A DNA stretch of 64,000 nt from Dehalococcoidia bacterium (lineage in GTDB: Bacteria > Chloroflexota > Dehalococcoidia > Lucifugimonadales > Lucifugimonadaceae). Numbering within the stretch: position 1 is the stretch's first letter; every line of letters begins with the position of its first letter. The position numbers and the translations under genes were made by a program. The DNA lies in the NCBI GenBank assembly GCA_028285005.1, contig JANQQP010000012.1, forward strand, positions 1-64,000, written 5' to 3'. Shown in pieces: positions 51,508 to 60,244 of this stretch. The notes under the pieces are model-generated. The model was not told the DNA's origin, ran no database searches, and saw only the letters and a program-made list of their open reading frames with translations.

Positions 51508-52269
51508 TCACGCCCGTTCAGTTCGCGATGAATTCGATCCTGCGTTAATTCCAAGTTGTGAAGTTGCCCGCGCGACGCCGAGCGCCGCGAGGGCTAAAGC
51601 CGCTATCGCCACCGGCCACCAGAGCTGGCTGAAGGCGGAGATAACGATGAAAAATACGATCACGCTCGACGACGCAACAAACCCTCGGCGCTCCTGATAG
51701 TCGGCAACGACAAGCAGCGCATAAATCGGGATGCTGACTAGGAACCAGCCGAGGAAATTGACGGCCGGCACTCCATAGTAAACGCCGTCCCCATCCCACG
51801 CCCATGCTTCCATTGGCCCAACGGCAACCGGTTCCAGCAGCAGGTCGACCACAACCATGGTCAATGGGGCGGTAAGAAGCCACCATCGCTTTGCGAGGCG
51901 AAGTCGCAGCAGAACATTGACCACGAACGCAGAGACGACTATCCAGGCCGAAAACAGTGCGAGCGGCACATCGAACAGCGCCGGTCCGAGTCTGTCCGTG
52001 TAGTGGTACTGGCCGAACGGGAATCCGGTGGACTCGCCCAACACCTCGGCGCCGAAGCCGAAAATGCCGACGGCTGCCAGCATTATCCGGGCTCGGCGGG
52101 ATACCCGGATCAACACCAGCAGCGAGGCAACATACAGGAAGGTCGGTGCGGCCCACTCAGTGCCTTCCGGCGGAGTGTCCCAGACATTGATAGAAACAAC
52201 GCCGCCAATCCAAAGCATGATGTAGAAGCCGGTCAAAGCCAGCAGCGCCACAGAAGGAGCGTTCTTCAC
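51508..52269 (-). CDS. CruF-like carotenoid 1',2'-hydratase (COG2324)
   Basis: About 253 residues with seven to eight membrane helices. Conserved polar segments between helices include GESTGFPFGQYHYTDRLGP, DLLLEPVAVGPMEAWAWDGDGVYYGVPAVNFLGWF, typical of the DUF422/CruF/bisanhydrobacterioruberin hydratase family. It should add water to the end double bond of an acyclic or monocyclic carotene, giving the hydroxyl to which a sugar is attached. GTG start at 52269 overlaps the crtI stop as GTGA. Last gene of the operon. Confidence 0.82.
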   Translation of the reverse strand: MKNAPSVALLALTGFYIMLWIGGVVSINVWDTPPEGTEWAAPTFLYVASLLVLIRVSRRARIMLAAVGIFGFGAEVLGESTGFPFGQYHYTDRLGPALFDVPLALFSAWIVVSAFVVNVLLRLRLAKRWWLLTAPLTMVVVDLLLEPVAVGPMEAWAWDGDGVYYGVPAVNFLGWFLVSIPIYALLVVADYQERRGFVASSSVIVFFIVISAFSQLWWPVAIAALALAALGVARATSQLGINAGSNSSRTERA

Positions 52270-53735
52270 TGGCCCGGCTCCCCGATCATCTCTGTGACGA
52301 TCTCTGCCGACATGAGCACAGTGGGCGTTCCACCTCCCGGGTGAGTTCCGCCGCCAACGTAGAAGAGGTTCTTGGCGCGTTTGTCGTTTAGTGAGGGACG
52401 GAAAAACGTGCCCTTCCAGCCGTGCGACACCTGCCCGTATATCGATCCGCCGGGCGCTGCGTAGTCGGCTTCCAACCGAGCAGGATTCGAGCACTCAACG
52501 AACTTCGCCCCGCTGAAGAAGTCAGGCATGCCGGACCGCGCCAGTCGATCACGCACACGCTGCGCGGCCTCAGCCTCGAACTCCGGCGTCCATGCGTCTG
52601 GATCGGCAGGAGCATTCGCCATGATGAACACAGACTCGTCACCAGCCGGCGCGACCGATTCGTCAGTCCTCGAAGGGATGTTCACGTACACAGTCGGATC
52701 ATCCGGGAACCTGCGCTCCTTGAATATCTGGTCGAATTCGCGGTCGTAGTCGTCGGAGAAGCACACCGTGTGATGCCGCAGTCCCTCCGCCTTGCCATTG
52801 AGCCCAAGCAGCATCACGAACCCGGACATCGAACGCTGGTCATGATCCAACTTTCGTCCCACTCGGTCGTCCGACAGGCTGTGCATCACGGCGGGGTCGG
52901 CGTTGGATACGACGATGTCAGCGCGGTGGCTCCGTCCCTGCGAATCCGTGAGTTGTGTAACCTTGCCACCGACAGTCTCAATCGATTCGACTTCAGCGTC
53001 GAACTCGAACTGCACTCCGGCCTGTGCCGCGAGCCGGTGCAGCGTTTCGACGATTTGGTACAGGCCGCCGGGTATGTACCAGCCGCCGAACGCAAGCTCC
53101 ATGTACGGGATCAGCGCCAGGGTGCCGACAGCATCGGCCGGAGAGGCGCCGACATATGTCGGGTAGCGCTCGAAGATCTTTCGGATCTCCGGACTTGAGA
53201 AGTGCGTTCTCACCGCCTTCCGGTAGTTCCCCCACGCGTGCCGTTTTGGCGCAGACAGCAGCAAGCCCAGGTCCTGGAGACGAGGTTTTGCGAGCGGCGG
53301 CCGGGCGAAGAATGTCTTCTCAGACAGGTCATACAGCCGAGCGCCCAGTTCCAGGAAGCGGTACAGGCCGTCCACGTCGTCGCGGTCGCCACTGAAGCGT
53401 TCGAACTCGGAGGTCAGGTCAGGGAGCTGAGAAGAGTAGGTGAGCCGGCGGTCAGGACCGAACCGGTACTCGAATAGCGGGTCGAGCCGCTGCGGTTCGA
53501 GCTCTGAATAGAAATCAGCTCCGGCCAGTTCGAACAGCCTGGCGAACACATGTGGAAGCGTGATCAGCGAAGGCCCGGTGTCGAAGACGTGTCCGCCGCG
53601 CTCGAACCTGTTCAGCTTGCCGCCGGGTCTTGATCCCTGCTCTAGAACGGTGACCTTCCAGCCGCTGTTGGCGAGTCGAATCGCCGTCGCCAGGCCGCCC
53701 AATCCCGCTCCGATAACGACTGCGTGGTTATTCAT
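52266..53735 (-). CDS. Carotenoid desaturase, CrtI family (copy 1)
   Basis: A 489-residue FAD-dependent carotene desaturase. The dinucleotide-binding motif is VVIGAGLGGLATAIRLANSGWKVTVLEQ split by one residue, followed by FDTGPSLITLPHVF. The C-terminus carries the FAD motif YVGGGTHPGGGTPTVLMSAEIV. CrtI members desaturate phytoene to lycopene, while paralogues act as 3,4-desaturases or in 1-hydroxycarotenoid steps. Two paralogues in the operon suggest division of labour. Overlaps the glycosyltransferase gene by eight bases. Confidence 0.9.
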   Translation of the reverse strand: MNNHAVVIGAGLGGLATAIRLANSGWKVTVLEQGSRPGGKLNRFERGGHVFDTGPSLITLPHVFARLFELAGADFYSELEPQRLDPLFEYRFGPDRRLTYSSQLPDLTSEFERFSGDRDDVDGLYRFLELGARLYDLSEKTFFARPPLAKPRLQDLGLLLSAPKRHAWGNYRKAVRTHFSSPEIRKIFERYPTYVGASPADAVGTLALIPYMELAFGGWYIPGGLYQIVETLHRLAAQAGVQFEFDAEVESIETVGGKVTQLTDSQGRSHRADIVVSNADPAVMHSLSDDRVGRKLDHDQRSMSGFVMLLGLNGKAEGLRHHTVCFSDDYDREFDQIFKERRFPDDPTVYVNIPSRTDESVAPAGDESVFIMANAPADPDAWTPEFEAEAAQRVRDRLARSGMPDFFSGAKFVECSNPARLEADYAAPGGSIYGQVSHGWKGTFFRPSLNDKRAKNLFYVGGGTHPGGGTPTVLMSAEIVTEMIGEPGQ

Positions 53736-54882
53736 CGCTCACCACGAGACCTGAGGCGTTGTAAACCCGCCCCTTCCAGGCGACGCCGTCACCCCTCGTG
53801 CTGGCCCACCACGAGTTGAATCCGAGGGCGAGCATCAGCAGGACAGCGACCGGATGCAGCAGTACAGACCACAGCGGATGTCCAAAACGGAGAGCTATCA
53901 GCAGCCGAGGCACAAAGACAGCGCCGGCAATAGCTGCGATCCAGGGAGCGACTCCGCTGAGGCTCACAGCAACCAACGCAAGTACCGGCAGCACCAAGTA
54001 CGTGATGGCCATGTATGCCTGGAACAGGAAAAACGAAGTGGTGCGCTTGAACGCAGGAAAGTAGTTTTTGGTGAAACCGTTCCAGATGCCGCTGAAGTCC
54101 TCGTACATTCGGACTCGTACGATTCCAGAACCATCCACCACCTGCGAGTTCTCACCATGCCCTCGCCAGGAGCGTGCAAACGCTGTGTCTTCGAAGAGCC
54201 GGTCTTTCACAAGCTCATGGCCGCCTGTGGCGCGGTAGGTCTCGCGTTCAGCGAGGATGCACGCCCCGTGCGCCAAACCCAGCGAGGCGCCGCTCTGGCT
54301 GCGAGATATGGGCGCAGGAAAGAGCGTGAACACTACGAAGTTCAGCAGCGGCATCAGCAGTCGCTCGGCGAAAGACTTCATCTCAAGAACAGGCCAGGCT
54401 GACACGAAAGTCGCCTCTGTCGAATCCGCCGCATGAAGCAAGCGGCCGACGGCGCCGGGCTCAAGCCTCGCATCAGCATCAAGAAACAGCATCCACTTCG
54501 CCGAGGCCTCCTCGGCCAACTGCGCGCAGGCGTGTGGCTTGCCAACCCAACCCGTCTTGAGCGGCCTGGTTTCGACCTGACGCACCAGCCGTTGGTGAGC
54601 GTCGACCAGCCCTACAACCACGTCCTCTGTCCTATCCGTAGACCGATCGTTGTAGATCAATATCTCCGCGATCACGTCACCCTGCTGGACCACTGATTCG
54701 ACGCAGTCAGCTAGCGTCAGTTCCTCGTTGCGGGCCGGTATGAGCACTGAAACCTGTCCCGAGCCAGCGTCGTGCGACGACTTAATCCGCCTCCAGCCCA
54801 CCAGGTTCAGGAAGGACACCAGTGTCACTGGCCCGAGCAGGACCAGCGCCGCAATCAGCAAGATGGACTCGAAGCTAGTCAT
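53728..54882 (-). CDS. Family 2 glycosyltransferase of the carotenoid operon
   Basis: A 384-residue membrane-associated GT2. An N-terminal helix (ILLIAALVLLGPVTLVSFL) precedes the GT-A core: VSVLIPARNEE, ILIYNDRSTDRTE, WMLFLDADARLEP and a late EDTAFARSWR. Three C-terminal helices follow. It resembles CruC/CrtQ-type carotenoid glycosyltransferases, so it likely glycosylates the hydroxyl made by the CruF-like enzyme (inference from context). Overlaps both neighbours. Confidence 0.83.
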   Translation of the reverse strand: MTSFESILLIAALVLLGPVTLVSFLNLVGWRRIKSSHDAGSGQVSVLIPARNEELTLADCVESVVQQGDVIAEILIYNDRSTDRTEDVVVGLVDAHQRLVRQVETRPLKTGWVGKPHACAQLAEEASAKWMLFLDADARLEPGAVGRLLHAADSTEATFVSAWPVLEMKSFAERLLMPLLNFVVFTLFPAPISRSQSGASLGLAHGACILAERETYRATGGHELVKDRLFEDTAFARSWRGHGENSQVVDGSGIVRVRMYEDFSGIWNGFTKNYFPAFKRTTSFFLFQAYMAITYLVLPVLALVAVSLSGVAPWIAAIAGAVFVPRLLIALRFGHPLWSVLLHPVAVLLMLALGFNSWWASTRGDGVAWKGRVYNASGLVVSDE

Positions 54883-55618
54883 TCCCGAACACCACCTCTG
54901 CCACTCTCTCGGTCTGCTCCTCTATCGGCAGGTGACCGGCGCCCGGGATCACATGGATTCGAACATCCGGCCATTCCTGTTCGAGGATGCGAGATGACTT
55001 ACGTACCGCGCCGAAGGTCTTCTCGCCCATGATCACATCGACAGGCAGCTGAAGATGCGCGTATCGGGATGGCCCTTCGTGCGCACCCACCATTCGCAGA
55101 AAGTCGTGCACAGCGGCATGGTTCACGCGCTCGAACGACGCTGTGAGATCGGAATCTCTGGTTCGCTTGCTGCGCAGGGCCTGGTTGGTGAAGAAGCGGC
55201 CGATCGGCGACGCAAAGGTCGTCATATAGGCCATTCTTCCGAATGAGCCCTTGAGGAAAATCGAGAAGTACCAGGGCATGTAGGCGAACGGGTCGATCAT
55301 GACCAGCCGCTTAACCCTGTTTGGTTGGAGCAGGGCAAGTTCGGCTCCGATCACACCGCCGGTGCAGTTACCGACAACTGTTACGTCTTCGTCTGGTGAG
55401 ATCGAATCAGCGACCATCTCACCCACGACCTCGGTCTTCCATTCGTCTGGAAGCTCGGACGTTCCGTAGCCCGGCAGGTCAACGGCCTCAAACAGTACGG
55501 AATCGGGCATGAACGGCTTGAGCGGTTCGAACGTCGCATGACTTCCGCCCCAGCCATGGATAGCAACGAACCGGGATGAGCCCTCGCCTGATTTCGTCAC
55601 ATCCAGAGGCGTCTTCAA
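54875..55618 (-). CDS. Alpha/beta hydrolase with Cys nucleophile elbow
   Basis: A 247-residue alpha/beta hydrolase: oxyanion region FVAIHGWGGSHATF, nucleophile elbow VVGNCTGGVIGAEL, acid candidate in LPVDVIMGEKTFG and catalytic His in PGAGHLPIEEQ. The usual Ser of G-x-S-x-G is Cys here (codon TGC), which is rare but known in dienelactone hydrolases. Its place in the middle of overlapping carotenoid genes suggests a role in acylating, deacylating or otherwise finishing the glycosylated carotenoid. Function otherwise unknown. Confidence 0.8.
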   Translation of the reverse strand: MKTPLDVTKSGEGSSRFVAIHGWGGSHATFEPLKPFMPDSVLFEAVDLPGYGTSELPDEWKTEVVGEMVADSISPDEDVTVVGNCTGGVIGAELALLQPNRVKRLVMIDPFAYMPWYFSIFLKGSFGRMAYMTTFASPIGRFFTNQALRSKRTRDSDLTASFERVNHAAVHDFLRMVGAHEGPSRYAHLQLPVDVIMGEKTFGAVRKSSRILEQEWPDVRIHVIPGAGHLPIEEQTERVAEVVFGND

Positions 55619-57105
55619 GCCACTGCCTCCTTCGCTGCTCGGTCTGCAATCCGCTCAGCCACCATCTTCCCGCTCAACACGCACATCGGCACGCCGGTGC
55701 CGGGAGTGGTCGAAGCGCCGGCAAAGTACAGACCGTTGATCTCATTCGACATGTTGCGGGCCCGGAAAGGACCAATCTGCCTCAGGTTGTGCGCGGCGCC
55801 GAACGCCGACCCGTCGAAAAGACCGAACTGATCCGACCAGTCGACCGGCGACCAGTACTTGCTTTCGAGCACATCGGATTCCGAGATCTCGATGCCATGC
55901 TGGTTCATCCGTTCGAACATGCTGCGTTGGAGATTGTCCGCGGTCGATGCCCAGTCGATATCGCTGGCTTCGGAGACCAGCGGGACAGGGGCCAGCAAGA
56001 ACACGGCTGACTTGCCGTCACGCGCGAGCGTGGGATCGCTGTTCGATGCGACCGATACGTAGAACGACAAGTCTGTGGGAATCTGCCCGCGCTTCATCAA
56101 CTGATCGTATGCGGCCCTGGGATTCGCTGGAAGAAAGACGCTGTGGTGGTTGAGCGTGGGTAGTTCTCGGTCGACCGCCAGGTAGTAGGTCAGGACGCCG
56201 GGCGTCATCCTGGGCGGGCGATAATCACTCAAGCTGTCGCTGCCAATCAAGCGGGTCATGGTGGTAGGCACATCGACGTTTGATACGACGATCTCCGCTT
56301 GATCAAGCGCTCCATCATCAAAGGTCACACCTGTTACGCGCCCATTCGAGTGCACGATAGAACTCACTGGCGCGCCCGTCTTGATCTCAACTCCCAGCCT
56401 CTTCGCCGTCCGCTCCATCGCCTGGATCAGGCTGTACATCCCGCCCTCCGGAAGCCAGAGACCATGCTCCAGTTCCCCGAACGGGATGATGGAGAAGATG
56501 CCCGGCAGGTCGTAGGGAGCGCCACCGAGATACATGCCGTATGAACCGAACGCCTGCCTGATTCGCTCACTGTGGAAGTGGATCCCAAGCTGAGAGTCCA
56601 TGCTCCGAAAAAGTCCCAGCTTCCGCAGGTTGCGTAGGCCGGCCGCAGAAAACCACGCCAGCGGCGAGTCAGCGTTTCGAGTTACGAGCCGATCGAATGA
56701 CAGGTTGTACTTGTGTCTAGCGTCTCGCAGGAAATTGAAGAGGCCGGCAACATCGCGGCTGTCCAACCTCCGGCACTCCTCCGCCAGGACGTTCAGGTCA
56801 GACGACAGTTGGAATGTCTCTCCGTCCGGCCAATAGAACTTGATCGCCGGGTCGATTCGAAGCAGATTGATCTCGTCTTCGAGCCGGGTGCCAGCTCTGG
56901 CGAACAGCCCATCGAAAACCCACGGGTAGTTGAGGAGCGATGGTCCGGTGTCGAAGCGAAAACCAGCGAACTCAAGTAGGTTCGCTCTGCCACCAACGCG
57001 CTCGTTCGCCTCGTAGAGAGATACCTCGAAGCCGTCGGCAGCGAGGTGAATAGCCGTCGATAACCCTCCGACGCCGGCGCCGACGATGACGGCTTTTTGC
57101 CCCAT
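55615..57105 (-). CDS. crtI: Carotenoid desaturase, CrtI family (copy 2, next to crtB)
   Basis: A 496-residue FAD-dependent desaturase. N-terminal motif VIVGAGVGGLSTAIHLAADG with FEVSLYEANERVGGRAN, then FDTGPSLLNYPWVF. C-terminal FAD motif YFAGASTTPGTGVPMCVLSG. The position directly after the phytoene synthase gene (nine-base gap) makes it the likelier phytoene desaturase of the pair. Overlaps the hydrolase gene by four bases. Confidence 0.9.
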   Translation of the reverse strand: MGQKAVIVGAGVGGLSTAIHLAADGFEVSLYEANERVGGRANLLEFAGFRFDTGPSLLNYPWVFDGLFARAGTRLEDEINLLRIDPAIKFYWPDGETFQLSSDLNVLAEECRRLDSRDVAGLFNFLRDARHKYNLSFDRLVTRNADSPLAWFSAAGLRNLRKLGLFRSMDSQLGIHFHSERIRQAFGSYGMYLGGAPYDLPGIFSIIPFGELEHGLWLPEGGMYSLIQAMERTAKRLGVEIKTGAPVSSIVHSNGRVTGVTFDDGALDQAEIVVSNVDVPTTMTRLIGSDSLSDYRPPRMTPGVLTYYLAVDRELPTLNHHSVFLPANPRAAYDQLMKRGQIPTDLSFYVSVASNSDPTLARDGKSAVFLLAPVPLVSEASDIDWASTADNLQRSMFERMNQHGIEISESDVLESKYWSPVDWSDQFGLFDGSAFGAAHNLRQIGPFRARNMSNEINGLYFAGASTTPGTGVPMCVLSGKMVAERIADRAAKEAVA

Positions 57106-57114
57106 CGGATCCGC

Positions 57115-58194
57115 CTACCTCTCGAACACCATGGCGATCGGTAGTCGCCAGTACTTGTTTCGTGGCAGAACAGAGAGCTTTTCTCTGTAGGAGAGTGAAG
57201 TTCGAGCCTCGCCGTCGCGTTTCGCGAGGATTTTGTCGTTCAGCCGTGAGTAGAGGTGGTGGCAGGCCTCAATGGCGAGACGACTATCCAGATTGAACGC
57301 ACATATTCCCGGCATGGCCTCGTCATACCAGCGCCTGGCCTCGCGAGCTAAGGAAAGTTGCGCCTGTGTGATCGCTTCCCGGTCTCCAGCCAGGACTGGC
57401 TCCAGGAGCGGCCGTCCTGACTCGTCTACAACGTCGGCAGGGAGATAGCATCGGCGACGAGCCGAATCGTCGGCAACGTCACGTGCGAAATTGGTCAGCT
57501 GCAACCCCACAGCCAGGGCACGAGCGCTGGCCTTGGCTTCACTCAACGAATAGCCCTCAGCCGCGCCGTAGATGTGCGCGAGGAAGTAGCCGACGACGGT
57601 CGCTGAGCCGTAAACGTAACCTTCGATCAAGTCGTCCCAGGACTCGAATGATCGAGGCACAACGTCCGTGCGCATCGCTCTTAGGAATGAAGCGTAGTAG
57701 CTGTCGGGAATATCGTTTCGCCGCGCCACATCCCTGAAACCTGCCAAAACAACCGGAATGCCCGCTGCGACGGCGTCCTTAACGCCAGCGAATGAGTCGG
57801 AGTCCTCGTAGCGGTCTCGCCAGTCCTCGAGTATGCGGATCTTCGCCGTGTCGGGCAGATCGAACGTGTCGACGACTTCGTCCGGGTAGCGTACGGCACC
57901 GTACACAATCTCAACATCGGCACGTTTGGCTTGAGGCAGAAACCGGGTCACCGCGAAGAAAGACGAACTGTAAGAGCGCAGTATTGTGCGCCCCCATCGC
58001 GATGCCAGCAGTCGACCGTCCGAGTCATCAGCAGAACGGACAATCCGACTGGTCACAGACGATTCGCGTCTTGACCATTCGCCCTGGTCCCAGACAGGCT
58101 CAGCGAGCAGAGTTTCACCCGTCTCAGAACGGTCTGTCCTCACGTTCTGATTAGGGACTGAGCGAAATGGTCTGATTGCCTGCTTGAGTCGCAT
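57115..58194 (-). CDS. crtB: Phytoene synthase
   Basis: About 359 residues of the squalene/phytoene synthase family. The two Asp-rich motifs are DEVVDT near residue 105 and RDVADD in LQLTNFARDVADDSARRRCYLP. YGSATVVGYFLAHIYG lies between them. It condenses two geranylgeranyl diphosphates to phytoene, the first committed step. A 60-residue polar N-terminal extension is longer than usual. ATG 58194 follows AGGTGA; a GTG at 58209 is the alternative. First gene behind the promoter at 58266-58294. Confidence 0.92.
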   Translation of the reverse strand: MRLKQAIRPFRSVPNQNVRTDRSETGETLLAEPVWDQGEWSRRESSVTSRIVRSADDSDGRLLASRWGRTILRSYSSSFFAVTRFLPQAKRADVEIVYGAVRYPDEVVDTFDLPDTAKIRILEDWRDRYEDSDSFAGVKDAVAAGIPVVLAGFRDVARRNDIPDSYYASFLRAMRTDVVPRSFESWDDLIEGYVYGSATVVGYFLAHIYGAAEGYSLSEAKASARALAVGLQLTNFARDVADDSARRRCYLPADVVDESGRPLLEPVLAGDREAITQAQLSLAREARRWYDEAMPGICAFNLDSRLAIEACHHLYSRLNDKILAKRDGEARTSLSYREKLSVLPRNKYWRLPIAMVFER

Positions 58195-58255
58195 CACTTT
58201 CGACTTCACCTGGCTTGTGTAGCTGATCGAATATGCCCGACCGACATCAGGTTGC

Positions 58256-58294
58256 TGTAGTTTATATACTACATCTTGGCCTCGGGTTGGTCAA
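58256..58294 (-). promoter_or_regulatory. Carotenoid operon promoter with operator-like palindrome
   Basis: On the minus strand TTGACC (58294-58289), a 17-bp spacer and TAGTAT (58271-58266) make a near-consensus promoter about 60 bp before crtB. An 18-bp palindrome at 58256-58273 (arms TGTAGT and ACTACA around a TATA core) covers the -10. A repressor binding there would block transcription. Light- and B12-dependent MerR repressors (CarH/LitR) control crt genes through similar AT-rich palindromes in other bacteria (analogy only). Confidence 0.65.
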
Positions 58295-58435
58295 CAATCG
58301 ACCAAGACGTGGACCGGTAGGTCAAAGTGACCACCACCTCGGCATGCCGCGTATTTCTGCAAGCTGACTTGATAGCATCGCCGTGACTCGAGGCGGCGAG
58401 TTCCGTCCGCCCACACAAGCCGGAGGAAACACCGC

Positions 58436-59380
58436 ATGCCCGTGATCTCCCACAAGTCTTTGGACCCAGAAAACCCCGACATTCTTTATGGCTCCACAAG
58501 CTCACTCTGGGACGGACAGCATCCCATCGAATGGGGAATCAAGCGGATCGCGGCACTCGGCCTGCAGGGCATCGAGCCGTACGCCAAGCAGATCGAAAAC
58601 CACCGCGCAAACCCTCTCGCTCTCAAGGAGAAGTTCGACGAAGCTGGCGTGACGATGATCGACGTCTCGAACGGAGCAAAGGGACAGTCGACGAACTTCA
58701 TCGACCCGGCGGAGACGCCTAAGACCATTGCAGACCACGTGGCGTTCGCCCGCGATTTCCTTCAGCCGTTCGAGTGCGACCTGTGGAAATGCAACATGGG
58801 CGCCCGGCCGCCAGAGGCAACGACGGACGACCAGCTGAAGGTGCTCGCCGAAACGCTCAATGAGATCGGACGCCAGACTATCGAGATGGGGATTCGCCTG
58901 GCTCCGCACCCGCACATCTGGGGTCCTGTGGAGCGCGAGAACGAGGTCCGCGCCATGCTCGACCTGACCGATCCCAAGTACGTTTGGTTCACGCCCGACA
59001 CTGGACATCTGACTCTCGGCGGCATGGACGCTGTGGAAGTAATGACCGACTATCTGCCTCGAATCGCCGAGGTGCATCTCAAGGACACGTACGCGAAGTA
59101 CCGTGGCATCCAGGAAACGCCCACACGTGAGCAGCATAATGTAGCCAGCGTTTACCACAACATGGGCGGCGGCGGAGTCGACTTCCCGGCAGTGATGAAG
59201 CTACTGCGGGACCAGCACTACAAGGGTTGGGTCGTCTTCGATATGGACGGGCCCAGGGAAGGTGACGATGGCTTCGACGCGATAGGCGGGAACCTCGACC
59301 TCGCGGTGGACGACTACCTTGCCCACAACGTTAACTACCTACGCGTGATCCTCGGAGTCAACCTGCCGCCGTTTAACTGA
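58436..59380 (+). CDS. Sugar phosphate isomerase/epimerase-like TIM barrel (IolE/xylose isomerase-like)
   Basis: A 314-residue AP-endonuclease-2-like barrel. Metal-site candidates: GIEPYA at the start, HPHIWGPVERENEV, WFTPDTGHLTLGG, AEVHLKDTY and a late VFDMDGP. Members isomerise or epimerise sugars, inosose or hydroxypyruvate-like acids. No sugar kinase or dehydrogenase is adjacent. It starts about 160 bp from the divergent carotenoid promoter. Confidence 0.82.
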   Translation: MPVISHKSLDPENPDILYGSTSSLWDGQHPIEWGIKRIAALGLQGIEPYAKQIENHRANPLALKEKFDEAGVTMIDVSNGAKGQSTNFIDPAETPKTIADHVAFARDFLQPFECDLWKCNMGARPPEATTDDQLKVLAETLNEIGRQTIEMGIRLAPHPHIWGPVERENEVRAMLDLTDPKYVWFTPDTGHLTLGGMDAVEVMTDYLPRIAEVHLKDTYAKYRGIQETPTREQHNVASVYHNMGGGGVDFPAVMKLLRDQHYKGWVVFDMDGPREGDDGFDAIGGNLDLAVDDYLAHNVNYLRVILGVNLPPFN

Positions 59381-59623
59381 TTGGTCTGCCGCACCTCATC
59401 TCTGTCGTAAAAGGGCCATGTGTGGGAATTTCCCGCGCCGCGTCTTTCGCGACGATCACGCACGAAGGCTTATATTCGTCACAAGATACGGGTGGCGAGT
59501 TACGCCCTCTGCTACGCTCAATCGTGAAACACGCGTGCAGACCACCATGCAACGACGACTACGTTGGTCGGAAACTGACGCTGTAACTTCGGTCCGCGGC
59601 GAATGCAAGTCGATTTGCGATGA

Positions 59624-60244
59624 ATGGCGCCGAACGGAACTCTGGCACCCAAAGCGGTCGATCAATTGGTTGAACCCGGAATAAAGGCCATAAGCCGCGC
59701 TCCAGATCTAGGCAGCGCCGAACTGCGTTTAGCGCACCTCAGCGCCGATATGGTGTCAGACCGATACGTGCAATGGATGAATGACCCGGAAGTTGTCAGG
59801 TACACCGAAAGCAGATTCAGCGAGCACAGTCAGGATCGTCTCGAAAGTTTTGTCCGTGCTATCGAAACAGATCCTCTCTCGATCATGTGGGCGATCTTCG
59901 TAGGAACCGAGCACATTGGAAACATCAAGCTCGGTCCGATCGACTGGCACCACGCCTATGCGGACATCGGCCTCATTCTCGGTTCCAAGCCTCACTGGGG
60001 AAAAGGACACGGCCAAAACGCTGTTTCGCTGGTAGCAGACTGGGCTTTCGAGACCCTGTCACTGCATAAGCTCACTGCCGGCATCTGTGACGGAAACATC
60101 GGTTCCGTGCGTGCATTCGAGAAGGCGGGCTTTGCCATAGAAGCGCGACAATATTCGCACTACTTTCTGGAAGGGGAGTACAGGGATCGAATTGTCATGG
60201 CGCGGTTCAATCCGCGGCCCGTCGAGCCCCCGGCCCAATCATGA
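59624..60244 (+). CDS. GNAT-family N-acetyltransferase
   Basis: A 206-residue RimJ/RimL-like acetyltransferase: LRLAHLSADMVSDRYVQWMNDPEVVRYTESRF at the start, then GNIKLGPID, GLILGSKPHWGKGHGQNAVSLVADWAF (acetyl-CoA loop) and GSVRAFEKAGFAIEARQ. In this setting it may acetylate an amino sugar (inference). Its last four bases overlap the amidotransferase gene. First gene of the second glycan operon. Confidence 0.85.
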   Translation: MAPNGTLAPKAVDQLVEPGIKAISRAPDLGSAELRLAHLSADMVSDRYVQWMNDPEVVRYTESRFSEHSQDRLESFVRAIETDPLSIMWAIFVGTEHIGNIKLGPIDWHHAYADIGLILGSKPHWGKGHGQNAVSLVADWAFETLSLHKLTAGICDGNIGSVRAFEKAGFAIEARQYSHYFLEGEYRDRIVMARFNPRPVEPPAQS

